Part shown: piece after piece, positions 1 to 12,585 of the stretch
How positions within the stretch are numbered: the first letter of the stretch is position 1
Layout of the letters: the number at the start of each line of letters is the position of its first letter
Source of the DNA: Dipteronia dyeriana
Lineage: Eukaryota; Streptophyta; Magnoliopsida; Sapindales; Sapindaceae
Assembly: GCA_032871835.1 (NCBI GenBank)
Contig: CM065299.1
Span: 3,195,001 to 3,259,000 of the forward strand
Direction: 5' to 3'
Length of the DNA: 64,000 nucleotides
The notes under the pieces: model-generated
Database searches by the model: none
Told to the model about the DNA's origin: nothing
The model's input: only the letters and a program-made list of their open reading frames with translations
Program-made: the position numbers and the translations under genes

Positions 1-755
1 AAAATAAAAAGGTAAATTATCAGCCTCAGGAAACACATAAAGGGACTTTATGCACAAATAGAACAAAATGTTAAATATGAACATAATATGATTTCTGATT
101 TCACAACCTTTTCTCTGACCTTTCGAGAGTACTTTATAAAGAGAGAAAAGATTGGGTTTATAGTCTATAAAGGTAGACTGAAGAGAGAGAGAGCTGCGTT
201 GGGTGAGCACGGAGCAGAAGAGAGAGCGTCGTCGACGAAGAAATAGGAACAAACTTATGATGTTGAGTATCAGATGCAATTCCACGACCGTGGATATCAC
301 ATTGTTTACATCTCTTGATTTCACAACCTTTATAAGTCCAATTAGCAGTATTAACGTGGTTAATGGTTTGGTGAAGAAGCCACAAAATATGAATATATGA
401 TTTTCTAGGTAAAAATAACTGAATGAAAAATCACAATCACATCATAAATACGCAGGTTCACTGTAAAATAAAACCCAGACAAACACACACTGTACACAAG
501 TATCGGTGAATCTGCGTTTAAAAATTTTGACAAAAAGTTTGAAAAAAAAAATTCAAACGAAAACCACAAACACAAATATACGCAAACACAAGCGAACACA
601 ACAATGCAGCTCCAAAACTACACTAAAACCAGAGAGAAAACAAGATCGGAAAGCAAGAAAATCGAAAATTCGAAAGAAAAAAAAAACTTCAACGACGGTG
701 AGAATACAGTCAAATATCGCGCGAAAAAATAAACAAAAACGAAGAGAAACCATAC
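1..755. other. AT-rich sequence, no supported coding exon
   Basis: Several short open frames occur on both strands but none has recognisable protein similarity or splice-supported continuity. If the minus-strand first exon proposed at 756-948 is real, this stretch would be its first intron and would continue off the left edge of the window. A phrase close to TGATTTCACAACCTTT occurs twice (about 98-113 and 317-332), suggesting a small old duplication. Confidence 0.4.
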
Positions 756-985
756 CTAGATAGAATTGTACTCGTAGTCGCACCGGAACAGCTTCTAGGG
801 TTTCGATTTTAGTAACAAGCAACAAAAACAAACAAAAACAGAAAACCAGAGGGACGAGAGTGCACACTCTCTCTTTTGCGACTCTAGTCTTTTCTTTTCT
901 TTTTTGGCTCCCGGTAAGTGTCTATGGAGGGAAAGACCATTAAATAGTAACTGAGAGAAAAAAGTACTCTGTCTTGTTATATACC
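756..985 (-). promoter_or_regulatory. Possible promoter and non-coding first exon of a minus-strand gene
   Basis: Read on the minus strand there is a TATA-like TATATAA at 977-983. About 30 bases downstream begins a leader rich in C/T and A that carries a telo-box (AAACCCTAG, 795-803), an element common in 5' leaders of plant housekeeping and translation genes. The leader ends in a good splice donor, CTAG|GTATGG, with the last exon base at 756. No convincing coding exon follows before the window edge, so the gene body, if any, lies outside. This is inference from motifs only. Confidence 0.3.
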
Positions 986-1140
986 GTATTAAACAAATTA
1001 GTCTATTGCAATACCTTAGATCACCGACGTTGATTTAAGAAATCAACGATCAATAATAAATCACTTGTGGGGCTCACAATCATCGAACGGTTGATATTTT
1101 TGTATTGTATCGATCTCTCTTTGCTGCCTCCGTATCGAGT

Positions 1141-3573
1141 CACTAATTTTTAGAAAGTACAATTCGCATGACCTATATTTTAGGGATATTGATAATTATT
1201 GGTCTAAATTATTTACTTTTATCTTCAAATTTTGTAAATATATATTCCTTAAAAAAAGGGTTATTTTCCCTTTGTAATTTTTTTTAGTGATTATCAGATC
1301 ATAATATTAATGAAATTAAATAGAAATTAATAATTTATTTTTTTACTTTTTTATTGTTTATTTTTATTTTACCTTTATAATTAATGATAGGTTTTAAAAC
1401 GGCTATGTTTGTCTGCGGACGGTGTACGATTTATTGTAACTAACAGATCGGGCAACACAAGGCAACAAAAAAATACGTGAGGAACACGAAATGGGGTCAA
1501 GCAATCATATACATCGGTGTGTAGTTCAATTGCTACCACGGCACGTGTGTACTTCTATCCCAAAAAGGCCTAAAATGGAATTGTTTTAATATTCTGATGG
1601 AGGTTCTCGGCATCGTGGTGTGGACGTGTGGTGACCAAGGGATCTTTGTTGTTAATTTGTGAAACTTGAAGGGTATTTCGGTTCTTACACAAATTCACAC
1701 ACTGTAAATTCTGGTTCTGACTGCTAATACTCCTTATTCGGATGCGAAGCAGGAGAGCACGTACCGATACCATGTGACAGTGTCCTGGGAAGTTGTTCTC
1801 TGCTCTTAGATCTCACGCAATTACCCTGCACCTCTTTTCAGATTGTCCTCCTCGACCGTTGATCACATGCGTTTATCATCCAATGATTATGATTGTCATG
1901 ATAATTGAGGGAATGTTTGATTGATTCCTTGAGACTTTTTTTAGTTAAAAAGTAAAAACGTTGACTGAAGAGACAGAAGACGAATCAGTTGTGCTTCATT
2001 GGTTTCTCATGAGTATCATGGAAGAAAAATGGTGTAATACTAAAAATTTATGTGACATGTTAATTGAAAGTGATACATAATTAATAATTTAGAGGATCTA
2101 TCTCATCATTTATATGTTAATTACAATTAACATGATTGTTATTTGAATTTCCAACAATTTATTATTGTTGGTATAGATCCCAAGTGCAAATCTGGCTAAT
2201 TCTTCCTCAAAAATATATATATATTACAATCTAATTTTTTTTATTTTTTTTGACACCTTTTTTCTACAGATATCCGATCCCAAAAACTTAATTAAAACAA
2301 AAAACCTATGTAAACACTTCATTTGTTCTATGATTGTCTCTCTCTTTTTTTTAATCTCGTATTTTAAAGTCACTCCATTTTAAAAAATTAAATTTATAAA
2401 AACGTTTCATTTTATTTTAATATTGCATATCATTCTCCTTCACTTCATAATCCAAAGAAACTTAAAAAAATTTTGAGAAAAAAAAATTGGGGTTTGTGAC
2501 AAATTAAAGCGGATGACAAATAAAGTTGAAGTCCACAAATTAGTTTATAGTGTCTTTTAGACCATTTTTTTGTATCCTTTTTATAACTTTTAATTAAAAT
2601 GTAAAGCTATAATAATAATACAAAAAAAAATTAAATAGAGTATACAAATATATTTCGTGGATTGTGAATAGCATTGCACTATTATTATTATTATTATTTT
2701 TTATTTAAAAAAAAACATTGCTAGTCTTGAATTTACCAAATGTGGCGGTACACATACAAGAACGTCAATAGATAGATCAACAGGGATTGGGGTGGTTACC
2801 TCGCCCCTGCCCTATTATCTGACCCCTTCCCATGCCCTTGTCCCTACCCTCATTTAGTGGAAAAGGACCGAAGGTTAAGGGTTTTGAGGGGAGATATCAT
2901 TGTTTCCCCTGATCATTGGTACCCCATTTGACCATTTTTTATCCTGTTTGATAATAAGCAACATAAAACAATAAATAACAAGGGATCGACATATTGTACT
3001 TATAATCGATATATAAGAAGACGATGGAAGCAGTGTCGATGGCTGGACAAATGGACGTGCGGGTCAGCAGTAGTAAAGACTCGAAATAAAACAATGTGAG
3101 GCGTATGTGATGAAAAGAAAGGCCACTGGTAAGGGGTATAAATAATAATTGAAGAACTAATTCAAGATCTTAACGGGATCTCATGATATCAATTGTTTTT
3201 TTCTTCTTTTTTTTTTAGATTTTTCATTTTCTTATAGATTTTCTCGATATTTATCGTTTGCCTTTTGAGACAGAGGGTGGATATCCTTCTATTTTTTATT
3301 TTTATTATTATTATTTTGCAAATTTGTCAAGGGTGGAATAGTAATTTCAATTTACATGTAAGGGTCGTTGAGTATTTTATCTTCTTAAGACATGGACGAT
3401 TTTGAAAGAAATAAAAATAAGTGGGCATTTTGACCGTCAATGAAACTAAATCAAGGATTTGTGCTTTTTATCTCAATTATGTAAGGACAATTAAGTGACG
3501 TGACTGGTTAGACATTTTAATAACTCTATATAATTAGTATACTTTTAGGGTTGACACAATGTGGATTTTTACA
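1141..3573. other. Intergenic AT-rich stretch
   Basis: No coding exon is visible. A moderately GC-rich patch at about 1390-1860 contains a CACGTG G-box near 1541 and could be distal promoter of the putative minus-strand gene. Around 2770-2960 there is a G/C-run-rich patch (clusters of GGGG and CCCC) that resembles a decayed transposon end. An (ATT)n run sits near 2680-2700. Confidence 0.4.
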
Positions 3574-4049
3574 TGTAAAGGTAATGGTGTCCACGGTTCC
3601 GAACCGTCGGTTTCGATTCCGTGGAAAGGTCGAACCCGAACCCGAACCGTAACCGTAACCGTAACCGGAATAAGGCGGTTTCGAATCAGGCGGTTTCGAA
3701 ACAGGCGGTTTTCGGTTCGGTTCGGTTTCGGAACCGGCGGTTTTCGGTTCGGTTTCGGTTTGTGAAACCGAACGGTTCGGTTCGGTTTCGGTTCGTTCGG
3801 TTTTTTTTTTCTGAAATGCTGCCACGTGTCAGCATTTCATTGGGTTTTTTTTTTTAATTTTGAAACGGTCGGTTTAACCGGCGGTTTTTGGTCGGTTTTT
3901 AAGATCCCCTAACCGTAACCGAACCGTCGGGATCCGGTTTTCAACCGGTTTTGTAACCGACGGTTTAGGTTTCTGTTTCGGTTTCCAAATGCCAGTTTCG
4001 GTTTGGTTTCGAACGGTTTAACCGAACCGTGGACACCTCTATGTATAGG
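3574..4049. mobile_element. hAT-like non-autonomous element built of GGTTTCGGTTCGG-type repeats
   Basis: The body runs 3582-4041 (460 bp). Its ends are inverted: the left end reads TAATGGTGTCCACGGTTC and the right end, reverse-complemented, reads TAGAGGTGTCCACGGTTC. It is flanked by TGTAAAGG (3574-3581) and TGTATAGG (4042-4049), an 8-bp target duplication with one mismatch, the size typical of hAT insertions. The interior is dense in variants of GGTTCGGTTTCGG and AACCGTAACC on both strands and could fold strongly. It encodes no transposase. Open frames through it (F/R/G/N-rich) are by-products of the repeats. Confidence 0.75.
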
Positions 4050-5200
4050 AGAGGAGTTTTTTTCCTAGTTTGTATGGATAATTATCTCGTTATAAGAGTA
4101 GGTATTTGAACAGTAAATATATTATTTAATTTCGATAGATCCCGACAGTCCTATTATAATATTTTTGTAATATTTTTTAAAAATGTGTTATTAATATTAT
4201 TATTTATATAAAAAACAATTTTCTTTGACTAAATAAAGAAGAACAACTAATGTAGTATCTCAACCAGAGCCAATGACTCCACACAGGAAGGAAGGTGTTT
4301 TTATTCAGATACATCACTATGCATATGATAGATAATCATAGTGGTTTATTTTATCAAACTTTATTATTTTAAGAAGCAATATCGTTCACTATCAGGTGAC
4401 TCTTGATACTATCGGATCACGAAATGTTTTAATAGTCGAATCAAAGATAATTTCAACTATGCTTCATCGGTGAAATGGGAAATTAGGTTATGACATTGAA
4501 AATTGAGCTTCAAATTCTTTAAATGTGTAATGAAATTATATATACTACAAAATCGGATTTATTGTTTGGTAAATTTAAGTGAACTCTTAGTGAGGTTTAG
4601 CTTATAGACTTCTTCGTTAAATTGTTCGTGAGTAATCACGACAGATGTTTATATTTATCAACTATAATGTTAAAATAGAAAGACAAGTTTAAATATTGCG
4701 AACGCAACGAAATTAGTGTGGTATGTTATCTATGGTGTTAGTATTATAAGTTGGAAGTATGAAGATTTATGTTTGATAGTTGGGGCCATTGGTGTTTCGA
4801 CCAAAGGGTTTCTAAAGTATCTTTTAAGTATAATTTGATATTGTTTTTCTCAATTTCACATGAACAGATGATCGGTTGAAAATATGTGAAAAAGTTTATA
4901 TGTTTTGTTACTTTTGTATGTATACTACGGTCTATATTCTCTATCATCATAGTCTGATATGATGATGGAGAGATCAGAAGAAGCAGCAAAAAGATATAAG
5001 AGATGAAACTATCATCATATCCTTATCTATGACAATAGCAACGGACCAACAGTACAATATATAGGGGCTGGAGACAGATAGAACAAGCAAAATTGTAATA
5101 AACATCGGCTCACCTCAACAACACAAAAAGAAAAGAAGAATAATGACAAAATAGCAAACAACCTGTGCTTTAATTACATATAACAGAGAAAATAACATTA

Positions 5201-5512
5201 AACAAAATATGCTTCCTTTTAATATACAGTCTATAGTCTAGTTAAATTTGTATAAATCTGTTGTTTTGATTTAGTTTCTGACTTAGTTTTAGTATATAAG
5301 TTTATAATTCTTCTCGTTTTGTTTTTACCGATAGGTACTTGCCAGATGATTATGATAACAAAATATGCTTCCTTTTAATATACAGTCTATAGTCTAGTTA
5401 AATTTGTATAAATCTGTTGTTTTGATTTAGTTTCTGACTTAGTTTTAGTATATAAGTTTATAATTCTTCTCGTTTTGTTTTTACCGATAGGTACTTGCCA
5501 GATGATTATGAT
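5201..5512. repeat. Perfect-looking 156-bp tandem duplication
   Basis: Bases 5201-5356 and 5357-5512 read the same by eye, beginning AACAAAATATGCTTCC and ending GCCAGATGATTATGAT. The unit derives partly from COP1 intron 2 (compare the region near 14384-14445). It lies inside the COP1 pseudogene, so the duplication is younger than the pseudogene. No target duplication or transposon ends are seen. Confidence 0.85.
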
Positions 5513-6073
5513 AGGGGTCATGCCCTCCACAACCCCCCCCCCCCCCTCCAAATATTTTCAATAAATTTTCATATATAAAATTGTCATAATGTATTATATA
5601 AGTAAAGATATTTCTGACCAGTCATTTTTTTTTAATTATAAACATGACAGTATCAACTGCTATTAGCATGTGACCATAAGTTTTTTAAGAAGAAATTATT
5701 TATATATTCCTATTTAATAAGTATTTAATGAATAGATATCATGGAAATTATTAATTATGATCAATAAAAAAACAAGATGTGATAGATTATTTACTGAAGT
5801 AATAAGTTCATTTTACGAGACATGCAACATAAATATTTCATATATTAATATTTATTACATTGCAATACAAGTTAGGTCAAATCCACCATCAACAATATAA
5901 TTTTACAATTAAACAGTATTATTGGATATGTATATATTTTATATTGCAATTGATTTTCAGTTACAAAATATAAGTATATATTCGATCATAAATTATTTTT
6001 TAGATTTTAAAGAATGTCATTTGATTCATAAAATTTATGTTTATTTTATTTATTAATATATGAGACTAAACAG

Positions 6074-6111
<38 letters not shown>

Positions 6112-6205
6112 ATAATTTAGTTTTTAAATATTAATATATTAATCATAAACTTGAATTTCGTTTTGTCTCGGTCCCCTTAAAGTCAAAATCCTGGTTTCGC
6201 CTCTG
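5513..6205. mobile_element. AT-rich insertion within the COP1 pseudogene
   Basis: COP1-like intron sequence stops at about 5513 and resumes at about 6206 (AGGTAATCTGCATAAC, compare 14519). The intervening roughly 690 bp has no counterpart in COP1. Its left end is GC-rich (GGGGTCATGCCCTCC, then 14 C's at 5533-5546) and its right end reads CCTGGTTTCGCCTCTGC, a phrase common at plant transposon termini. The interior is AT-rich with a long (TA)n at about 6077-6109. The family is not identified and no clean target duplication was found. Confidence 0.5.
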
Positions 6206-7100
6206 CTTATAGGTAATCTGCATAACTTTGATAGGACCGAAATTCAAATTGTCAAGGACTTTTCTAAAGCACATGCTTATAAACGAGATTTTTATTCATC
6301 TGGAGGTATATCCTAGCACTGCAAAGCAAGGCTGTTTCCTATTGTTCTATATCCGGAAATATACTCTCGTCACCTTCTTTATCGCTATGGAGTGTATAGT
6401 CCATTGTAGAAAGATTGGATGCAATAATTGCACTATGTTTTGGTAATAGTTTTTCCCCTTGAGGAAAAATTCTAGAATGCAGTGTTATATATGGTGAATT
6501 AACTTGCAGCACTGAATTATAATTATTGCTTTCATTTACATTGGTCCTTTCTAATTATCGTTTTAAGGTATTACATAGTGGTCAGAGAGACGGTGGCATA
6601 ATTTAGTTAGGTTGATTGCTTGCTTATACATTTTCTGAAATCTCTGTAGGTACAAGCTGATCTCCATTATATTAAGGAGGACTTAAATTCAGTAGAGAGA
6701 CATAGCTTGGAGATGATACTAGTACAAGAAAATTAACCATGGCTCTCATCAATAGACAAGAACAGCAGTGGCCTCTTCTCCAGCTCTCTGAATGTGAGAG
6801 GAGGGAAAGGCTCAAGTAAGCTCCCATGGGCTCCAGAGAAAGGATTCTTTGTCCGGGTCAAACTCACAGTGTTTTTTAACCAATCCGGTGTCTCTGTTGT
6901 AAGAAAAAAGCGGGTCCATGCACAGGTATGTAATCTTCCAAGGTTGCAGCTGCAGTAAAGTTTTCAGTTAGTTTTTTTCGTAATTGTGATTGATCGCATT
7001 AGTGGTAAACTGGTAATGTCTTCACAGTTATTCTGTAAGTGGGCAAATGTGGACAGACTGCTTTAGTTCTAACTGTGGCGTGTGTTAATTCTAATTCTGT

Positions 7101-7157
7101 AAGGTCCGGATCACGTAGCATCCCGATCCGTTGGGTCCCGGATTTGGGGGTGTTACA
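7101..7157 (-). mobile_element. LTR-terminus-like fragment in the COP1 pseudogene
   Basis: On the minus strand this GC-rich patch starts TGTAACACCCCCAAATCCGG, which resembles the start of many plant Ty3/gypsy LTRs. Only about 57 bp is present and it is flanked on both sides by COP1-derived sequence (intron 4-like on the left, exon 5-like on the right). It looks like the relic of an insertion followed by deletion. Confidence 0.4.
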
Positions 7158-10100
7158 GGTGCAAACTTACAATGCTGGTCTTACAGATTTTCAATCTGTG
7201 CTAAGTGCTAATCACTTTCACTCGATACAGGTATAAATGCCAATTTTTACTTCCATGGTGGAAATATTATTTTAGTTCTATATAAGGTATCAATGTTTAA
7301 ATATTTCATTACACGTACTTTATCTTCTTTCTTTTGATATCCATATGCCTTTTCAGTTAATGTAACTAATTAAAACACATTTTTATCTATACATTTGTAA
7401 GATATTTAATTTGAAGATAATTTCCACAATGATTTTAGATGCCTCTTCTGGACACTTATTGCTATTCTTTCTTCACTAGTATTGTAATTGGATTCATCAC
7501 TTGGCAGAAGTAGGTTTAATGGTTATTGTCTATGCCTTGTAATTATGTGTGAAATTGTTGTCTGCATTTGATAGTTGTGGGTGTTTTTACTCGTACTGGT
7601 TGATGAAACATCCCAAGAAAATATCTATTAATCTGTTTGAACAAGTAGCTAACACGATGACGACAGTCTTTATTATGCTCAAACTAATGTAAAGCTTGTA
7701 TTTGAATTACTATTCTTCCATCTTTAGCTCACCGGTTGATCATTGCCTATTTATTTGCTTTCCAGCTTGTGAATGAACCTGCAGATGTACATTGTCCAGT
7801 TGCGGAGATGTCAACACGTTCTAAACTCAGTTGCTTGAGTTGGAACAAATTTTCTACAAATCATATAGCTAGTAGTGAGTTTGGGATGTAACAACTCAAC
7901 AGATACTTAAATCGTAGAATATTTTCTGTCGGGCTTTTAATTTTGTTATACCACTTAGGTGTTCGCCCTCGTTTTCATTTTAACTTAGTTATGTGCTTAT
8001 CCCATTAATCTTCGGTTTATAACATAATTTTTCTAAATTTCATACACAGTGTGTGATGGGGTATGAATAGCATGAAAAACGTGCTTGGAGCGTTGATTTC
8101 TCACACACCGAACCCTCAGTGCTTGTATCTGGTAGTGATGATTGCATGTAGGTACTCAGAAATATTATTCATATCTTAAAACAACTATTACTTCTTACAT
8201 GGGATATTCACAATGTAGAACATGACAATATTTTTAAAAAGATTGAAGCAAAGGGATTATCCGTGTACTACTTGCATGCAAAACGATTGTATGTACTGTA
8301 TATATTGATGCTGCAACAACCTTAGGATAGGCAGTTGGTTAACCCAAGAATTCTCATCAATACTAAGTACATCGGATGAGGAATGTTACATGTGCTCTTT
8401 GCCTGTTGATGGATGTACTTGTCTCCGATGATTGTTTACTATATATTCGTCGAGCTTGCGAATCCAATAGATTATTTGTGAATCTGTCACTAATTATGTG
8501 GAAGAAGTAATTAGTTCTAATCTACTTGTTTGTTGTTGTAGTCGTATGCGTACAATTATGCAAATGATATGTCTGAATGGGGATGGGGGACCAATATCCA
8601 ACCCCATTTCCCCAATGTCTACCCCTACATTAGAGGCATCAAAATTCTTCGTAGCATTTTGATGCTCTGCTCATTTCCTGTCAGTTGATTTTCTTATTAA
8701 TTTTAATTTAGATAGTTGTGGTGGCTGTTGAGTCTTGATTGAAAAAGAAATTGTTTCTGATTAAGCCCGAGTACCTTTTTCTAATTAATTTGATAAATTG
8801 ATTCAACACTGGCACCCATGTTTCATGGTCTATTCTGATCTTTTAATGTCACTTTCATTGTAGACCTTTAACTTAGTTTTTCGTTTGTTTATATGTATAG
8901 TACCTTGTAGGTATGACAATTCGAACGAACGGAAATTGTCAAACTAAATAAATGTTCTTTACCATCAAACATCATTAAACATTGAACGGTGGTAGGACTC
9001 GAACCTAGGTAAACAGATATGGGCAACCCCGTCTGATTTCAACTTCACCGAGTACACAAACATCAAAGCATACAGATGAGAAACCTTACAAACCTTCAAA
9101 TCCACCGCTGCTGGGAAATTCACTTGGATTTGAAGAATTGAATAGTATATGAAAAACCAAAATTTGTTAATTATATTTTATCATACGAAGTTTAATACAC
9201 TGGTATATACGTACGAGTAGTTTTGAATAGAATCATCTTTTTTTAAAAGTTTATTTAAAGTTTTATGTACATACGAAATTTTATTTGTTGAAATCATAAA
9301 ATTAAATACTTGACGGACGTTAAAATGGACAAAGACAATAATTTACAAATGTAAACAGTAACTTAAAAAAAAAAAAATTTAAGAAAGTTGAGTTTTCTCT
9401 TAGCCGGGTGTAGGTTGCTTTGTGTTTTAAAAATTAATGGTTGTATTTGTATTTTCTTTAATAAATCTAAGCCATAACTGGAATTTATTATAACAAATAA
9501 TTTGTAATCATCGTATTATTCCTTATATTATCTTATAATTTACATGACAAATATAAAAAACTATCGGGCACATCATTTGAGGATGATTTTTTTTATATAA
9601 AAAAAATTATAAATGTTTTTTTTATTATTAAACTATTATGCAATCAGCAACCTAAAATCCTTTCAAGTGTTTTATGGATGGAAATAATAAGGTAAAGGTT
9701 GCCATTGGTTGTTTATAATCACTAATGTATTAGTGATTATTTGATACTCAATGCAATTGCACTGAAATTTTTAGCTTTGCAAGTCATGCGTCTTATTTTA
9801 TAATTAATTTTCATTTATTAAAAGTACACTTCTTTTTTAATTAATTTTTATTTATTAAAAATACAAAATTCATGTGGTTACTGGTTACCAACACCGTTTC
9901 CTATACGACCACAAATTTGCATGTTCATCCCAATTCCCAATCTTCAATGCACATATTATTTTCGTGAATTCTTCAATGCATATTATTTATGTGAATTCGA
10001 TATTATAAATCATACTTAAACTTTGTAATACAATTATAAAATGCATATATGTAAAGATTATAAGATTATGTATCCATAGCATGAAATAAATCCACCAAAA

Positions 10101-10325
10101 TCTTAATTATTAAAGATATTCAAATTTTTATAACTTTTTTGTGATTTGTGATATTGGAGTGAACTTATTTTTGTCGGGTATGTTTTTTCTACTAATTTCC
10201 TTCATATTTAAAAGATAGATAAACTTGTAGAATAAATACCGTGTTTGATTAATCTTTGTAATAGCATTTTTTACTGGTGAAATACAGGAGAAAAGCCTAT
10301 TGGGTGGAGATGTCCCTGCTGATTT

Positions 10326-10395
10326 AAGATTGATGTCCCTATAACTGTTGATTTAACATTAAGATTGATGTCCCTATAACTGTTGATTTAACATT
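10326..10395. repeat. 35-bp exact tandem duplication
   Basis: Bases 10326-10360 and 10361-10395 are identical by eye, both starting AAGATTGATGTCCCTATAAC. No coding role is apparent. Confidence 0.85.
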
Positions 10396-10871
10396 AATGT
10401 TTTTGGATTGATTGTTTCTTTAAGTGTATTTGTTTGATTTAAATTAGGTTAGATCAAGTCAAAAAGCCCCGAGACCTCTAAGAGACCCGAACTCAAGCCT
10501 AAACATGACTTTAAAAATTATTGGAGTTCCAATATAGCCCATGTGTTATATATATATATATATATATATATATTACTGTGTTCTTTATTCCGGAGATTAT
10601 CTAAATACAAGCACAAAATTATTATTTTCCTTAGAGAATAATCCTAAGCGTAACCTTTTCTATCCAATAAGGAATCCAATCCAATCACTCTATCGTGATG
10701 ACATGATGATGAATTAAATCGGCCTATGAATAGGTCGCTTTACAACAATATGATCTCATGGTAAAGAATTCTAACGAGTGATAAAGAATAATAGGATGTT
10801 TATTTTGCAATATTTGTGATGCCAATATGATGTCATGATAAAGAATTATAACAAATGAAAGTGAATTATTA

Positions 10872-11309
10872 TGGGTTGTTTGTCGTATAAAGTTTTATAA
10901 GACTTTAATTTGTTAGACATATTGATAATTTTTATAAATTAAGATACTATAATATGTTTATTTTTTATTTTGGATGTATTATTACAAACAAATAAAATTG
11001 ATTAGGTTGTGTTAGGATTTTTTCAAAATTGTAAAGTTTTGAAAAATTATTTTTTAGAATTTTATTATGTGTTGATATAATTATAAATGTATGAATTGTT
11101 ATATGATATTTATTGAATTTTTCTAAAAAAAAACTCTATTTTCCCAATTTTGTAATAATATAAAAATCAAATTTTTTTACTTTTTCTAAATAAATAAATA
11201 TATATCTTAAAATAAATATATAAATTGAAAAAATAAACAAACTGATTTATCTTTATTTAAGATATAAGAGACAATAAATCTTATGATGAAAAAAACAAGC
11301 AGCCCTTAA
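10872..11309. mobile_element. MITE-like element with GTTGTTTGT-type inverted ends
   Basis: The left end reads ATGGGTTGTTTGTCGTATAA and the right end, reverse-complemented, reads TAAGGGCTGCTTGTTTTTTT. Both are followed by similar AT-rich sequence, including forms of ATAAGAYTTTAWT. The ends resemble hAT-type MITEs. No target duplication could be fixed and no protein is encoded. Confidence 0.4.
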
Positions 11310-12585
11310 ATCGAGAATAAAAATAAAAAAGAATTGAGTTTCAATGAATAAGGTAACGTAGAGCAGTCAATCTTAAATTATCGAAGTGTTTACAATCTCT
11401 TATGAATTAAAATTAACGAAGTTGGTTTTTTTTAATATAAATTTTGTTTCAAATATGTGAAATTATTAATTGAAGGTATTTTTTTTTTAAATAAATTATA
11501 AGATAGTTAATTCTCTATCATTTGGGGGGGATTTAGTTCTTCTATAGTGATACTTTCATCAAGTAGTAGAGGTCGTTTGTTTTTTTATACGAAGAATAAA
11601 CAGTCTTATCAAATCGAAAATCAGATAATATGTTAGCTTTTTATTTTTCTTACATCTAAATATAATGTCAATTTATTTATTTTAAAAAATAAAATTTTTA
11701 ATTCGACATTTATACCCTTATCACTATTACTTGTCATGTATTTTTTTTTATTTGATATTATATAAATTACATATAACTTCTTATTTTTTTAACAAATTCT
11801 ACATTATTTTTATGGTATGTATATAATGATAATATGTTATCCATGAATAAGATATGATAACTAATTATATAGAAATGATTTTGATTTTTATAAGCAAAAT
11901 TGAAGGGACAATGAAGTTGAATGCGAAAACATGGTTTTTATTTATTTATTTCTCTCCAATCATTTATTATAAGTAATATATTAAAAGAAATAATTTTGCT
12001 AATATAAAATTGTAATAATATTGGAAATATATTATTGAGGATAAATTTGAAATTTGAAATTTGAAATAAAATATTTAAACGTATAGGAAATATGAAGACT
12101 ATTTAAAATTGATAACTCAATATTTTCCGAACCCATTTGATGAACCCAAATTCGAAAATAGGATTCCCATTGGATCTTACAAATCCTTAATAAACATGGC
12201 CGATGCCCATGTTTTGTAGAAGACTCAAGCTCATTATATTTTATGAAGAAGGAAAAAAAAAAGTGTGTAATTAAATAGTGATATAATATTATTTCAAAAA
12301 TGGTTAGGGAGCAGAGATTTTTGTAGCTACTTGTTGGAAGTCCATTTTGTTTCAACTAAAATCTTCGTCCAGAAACTATTTTTCAAGTGTTCAAATTAAT
12401 TAGAGAAAAAGAGGGCCACAAATAATTTAATTAATTAAACACGTAAAAAGCTGCCTTGAACTTATTGTTTGTTTTTTTTTTTTTTAAATGAACTTATTGT
12501 AAATTTATAATAACCTAAAAGTAATGCTAATTTATATAAATTTGATATCGGTGATCAAATGATGTAGCAACTAGTAATATCATGA

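Larger units (their letters stand above)
4440..8576 (+). pseudogene. Truncated, broken genomic copy of COP1 (no RING exon)
   Basis: This is a DNA-level duplicate of the COP1 gene from about 13465 (intron 1) to about 18930 (intron 9), recognisable in introns as well as exons, so it is not a retrocopy. Exon 1 (RING) and all exons after exon 9 are outside the copy. Equivalents of exons 2 and 3 are deleted. The exon 4 copy (about 6651-6925) lacks two internal blocks and has an insertion creating TAA. The exon 5 copy survives only as its 3' part (about 7162-7230). Exons 6 and 7 are missing. The exon 8 copy (about 7766-7906) lacks part of a WD40 strand. The exon 9 copy (about 8050-8147) has an in-frame TAG after the Tyr-Glu codons. 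It cannot encode COP1 protein. Sense RNA from it could share long stretches with COP1 RNA, which is speculation. Confidence 0.85.

Noticed and set aside
3526..3857. Three overlapping open frames rich in Arg, Phe, Pro, Asn and Ser
   Set aside because: They are translations of the hAT-like element's GGTTTCGG repeats in different frames, with no protein-like variation.
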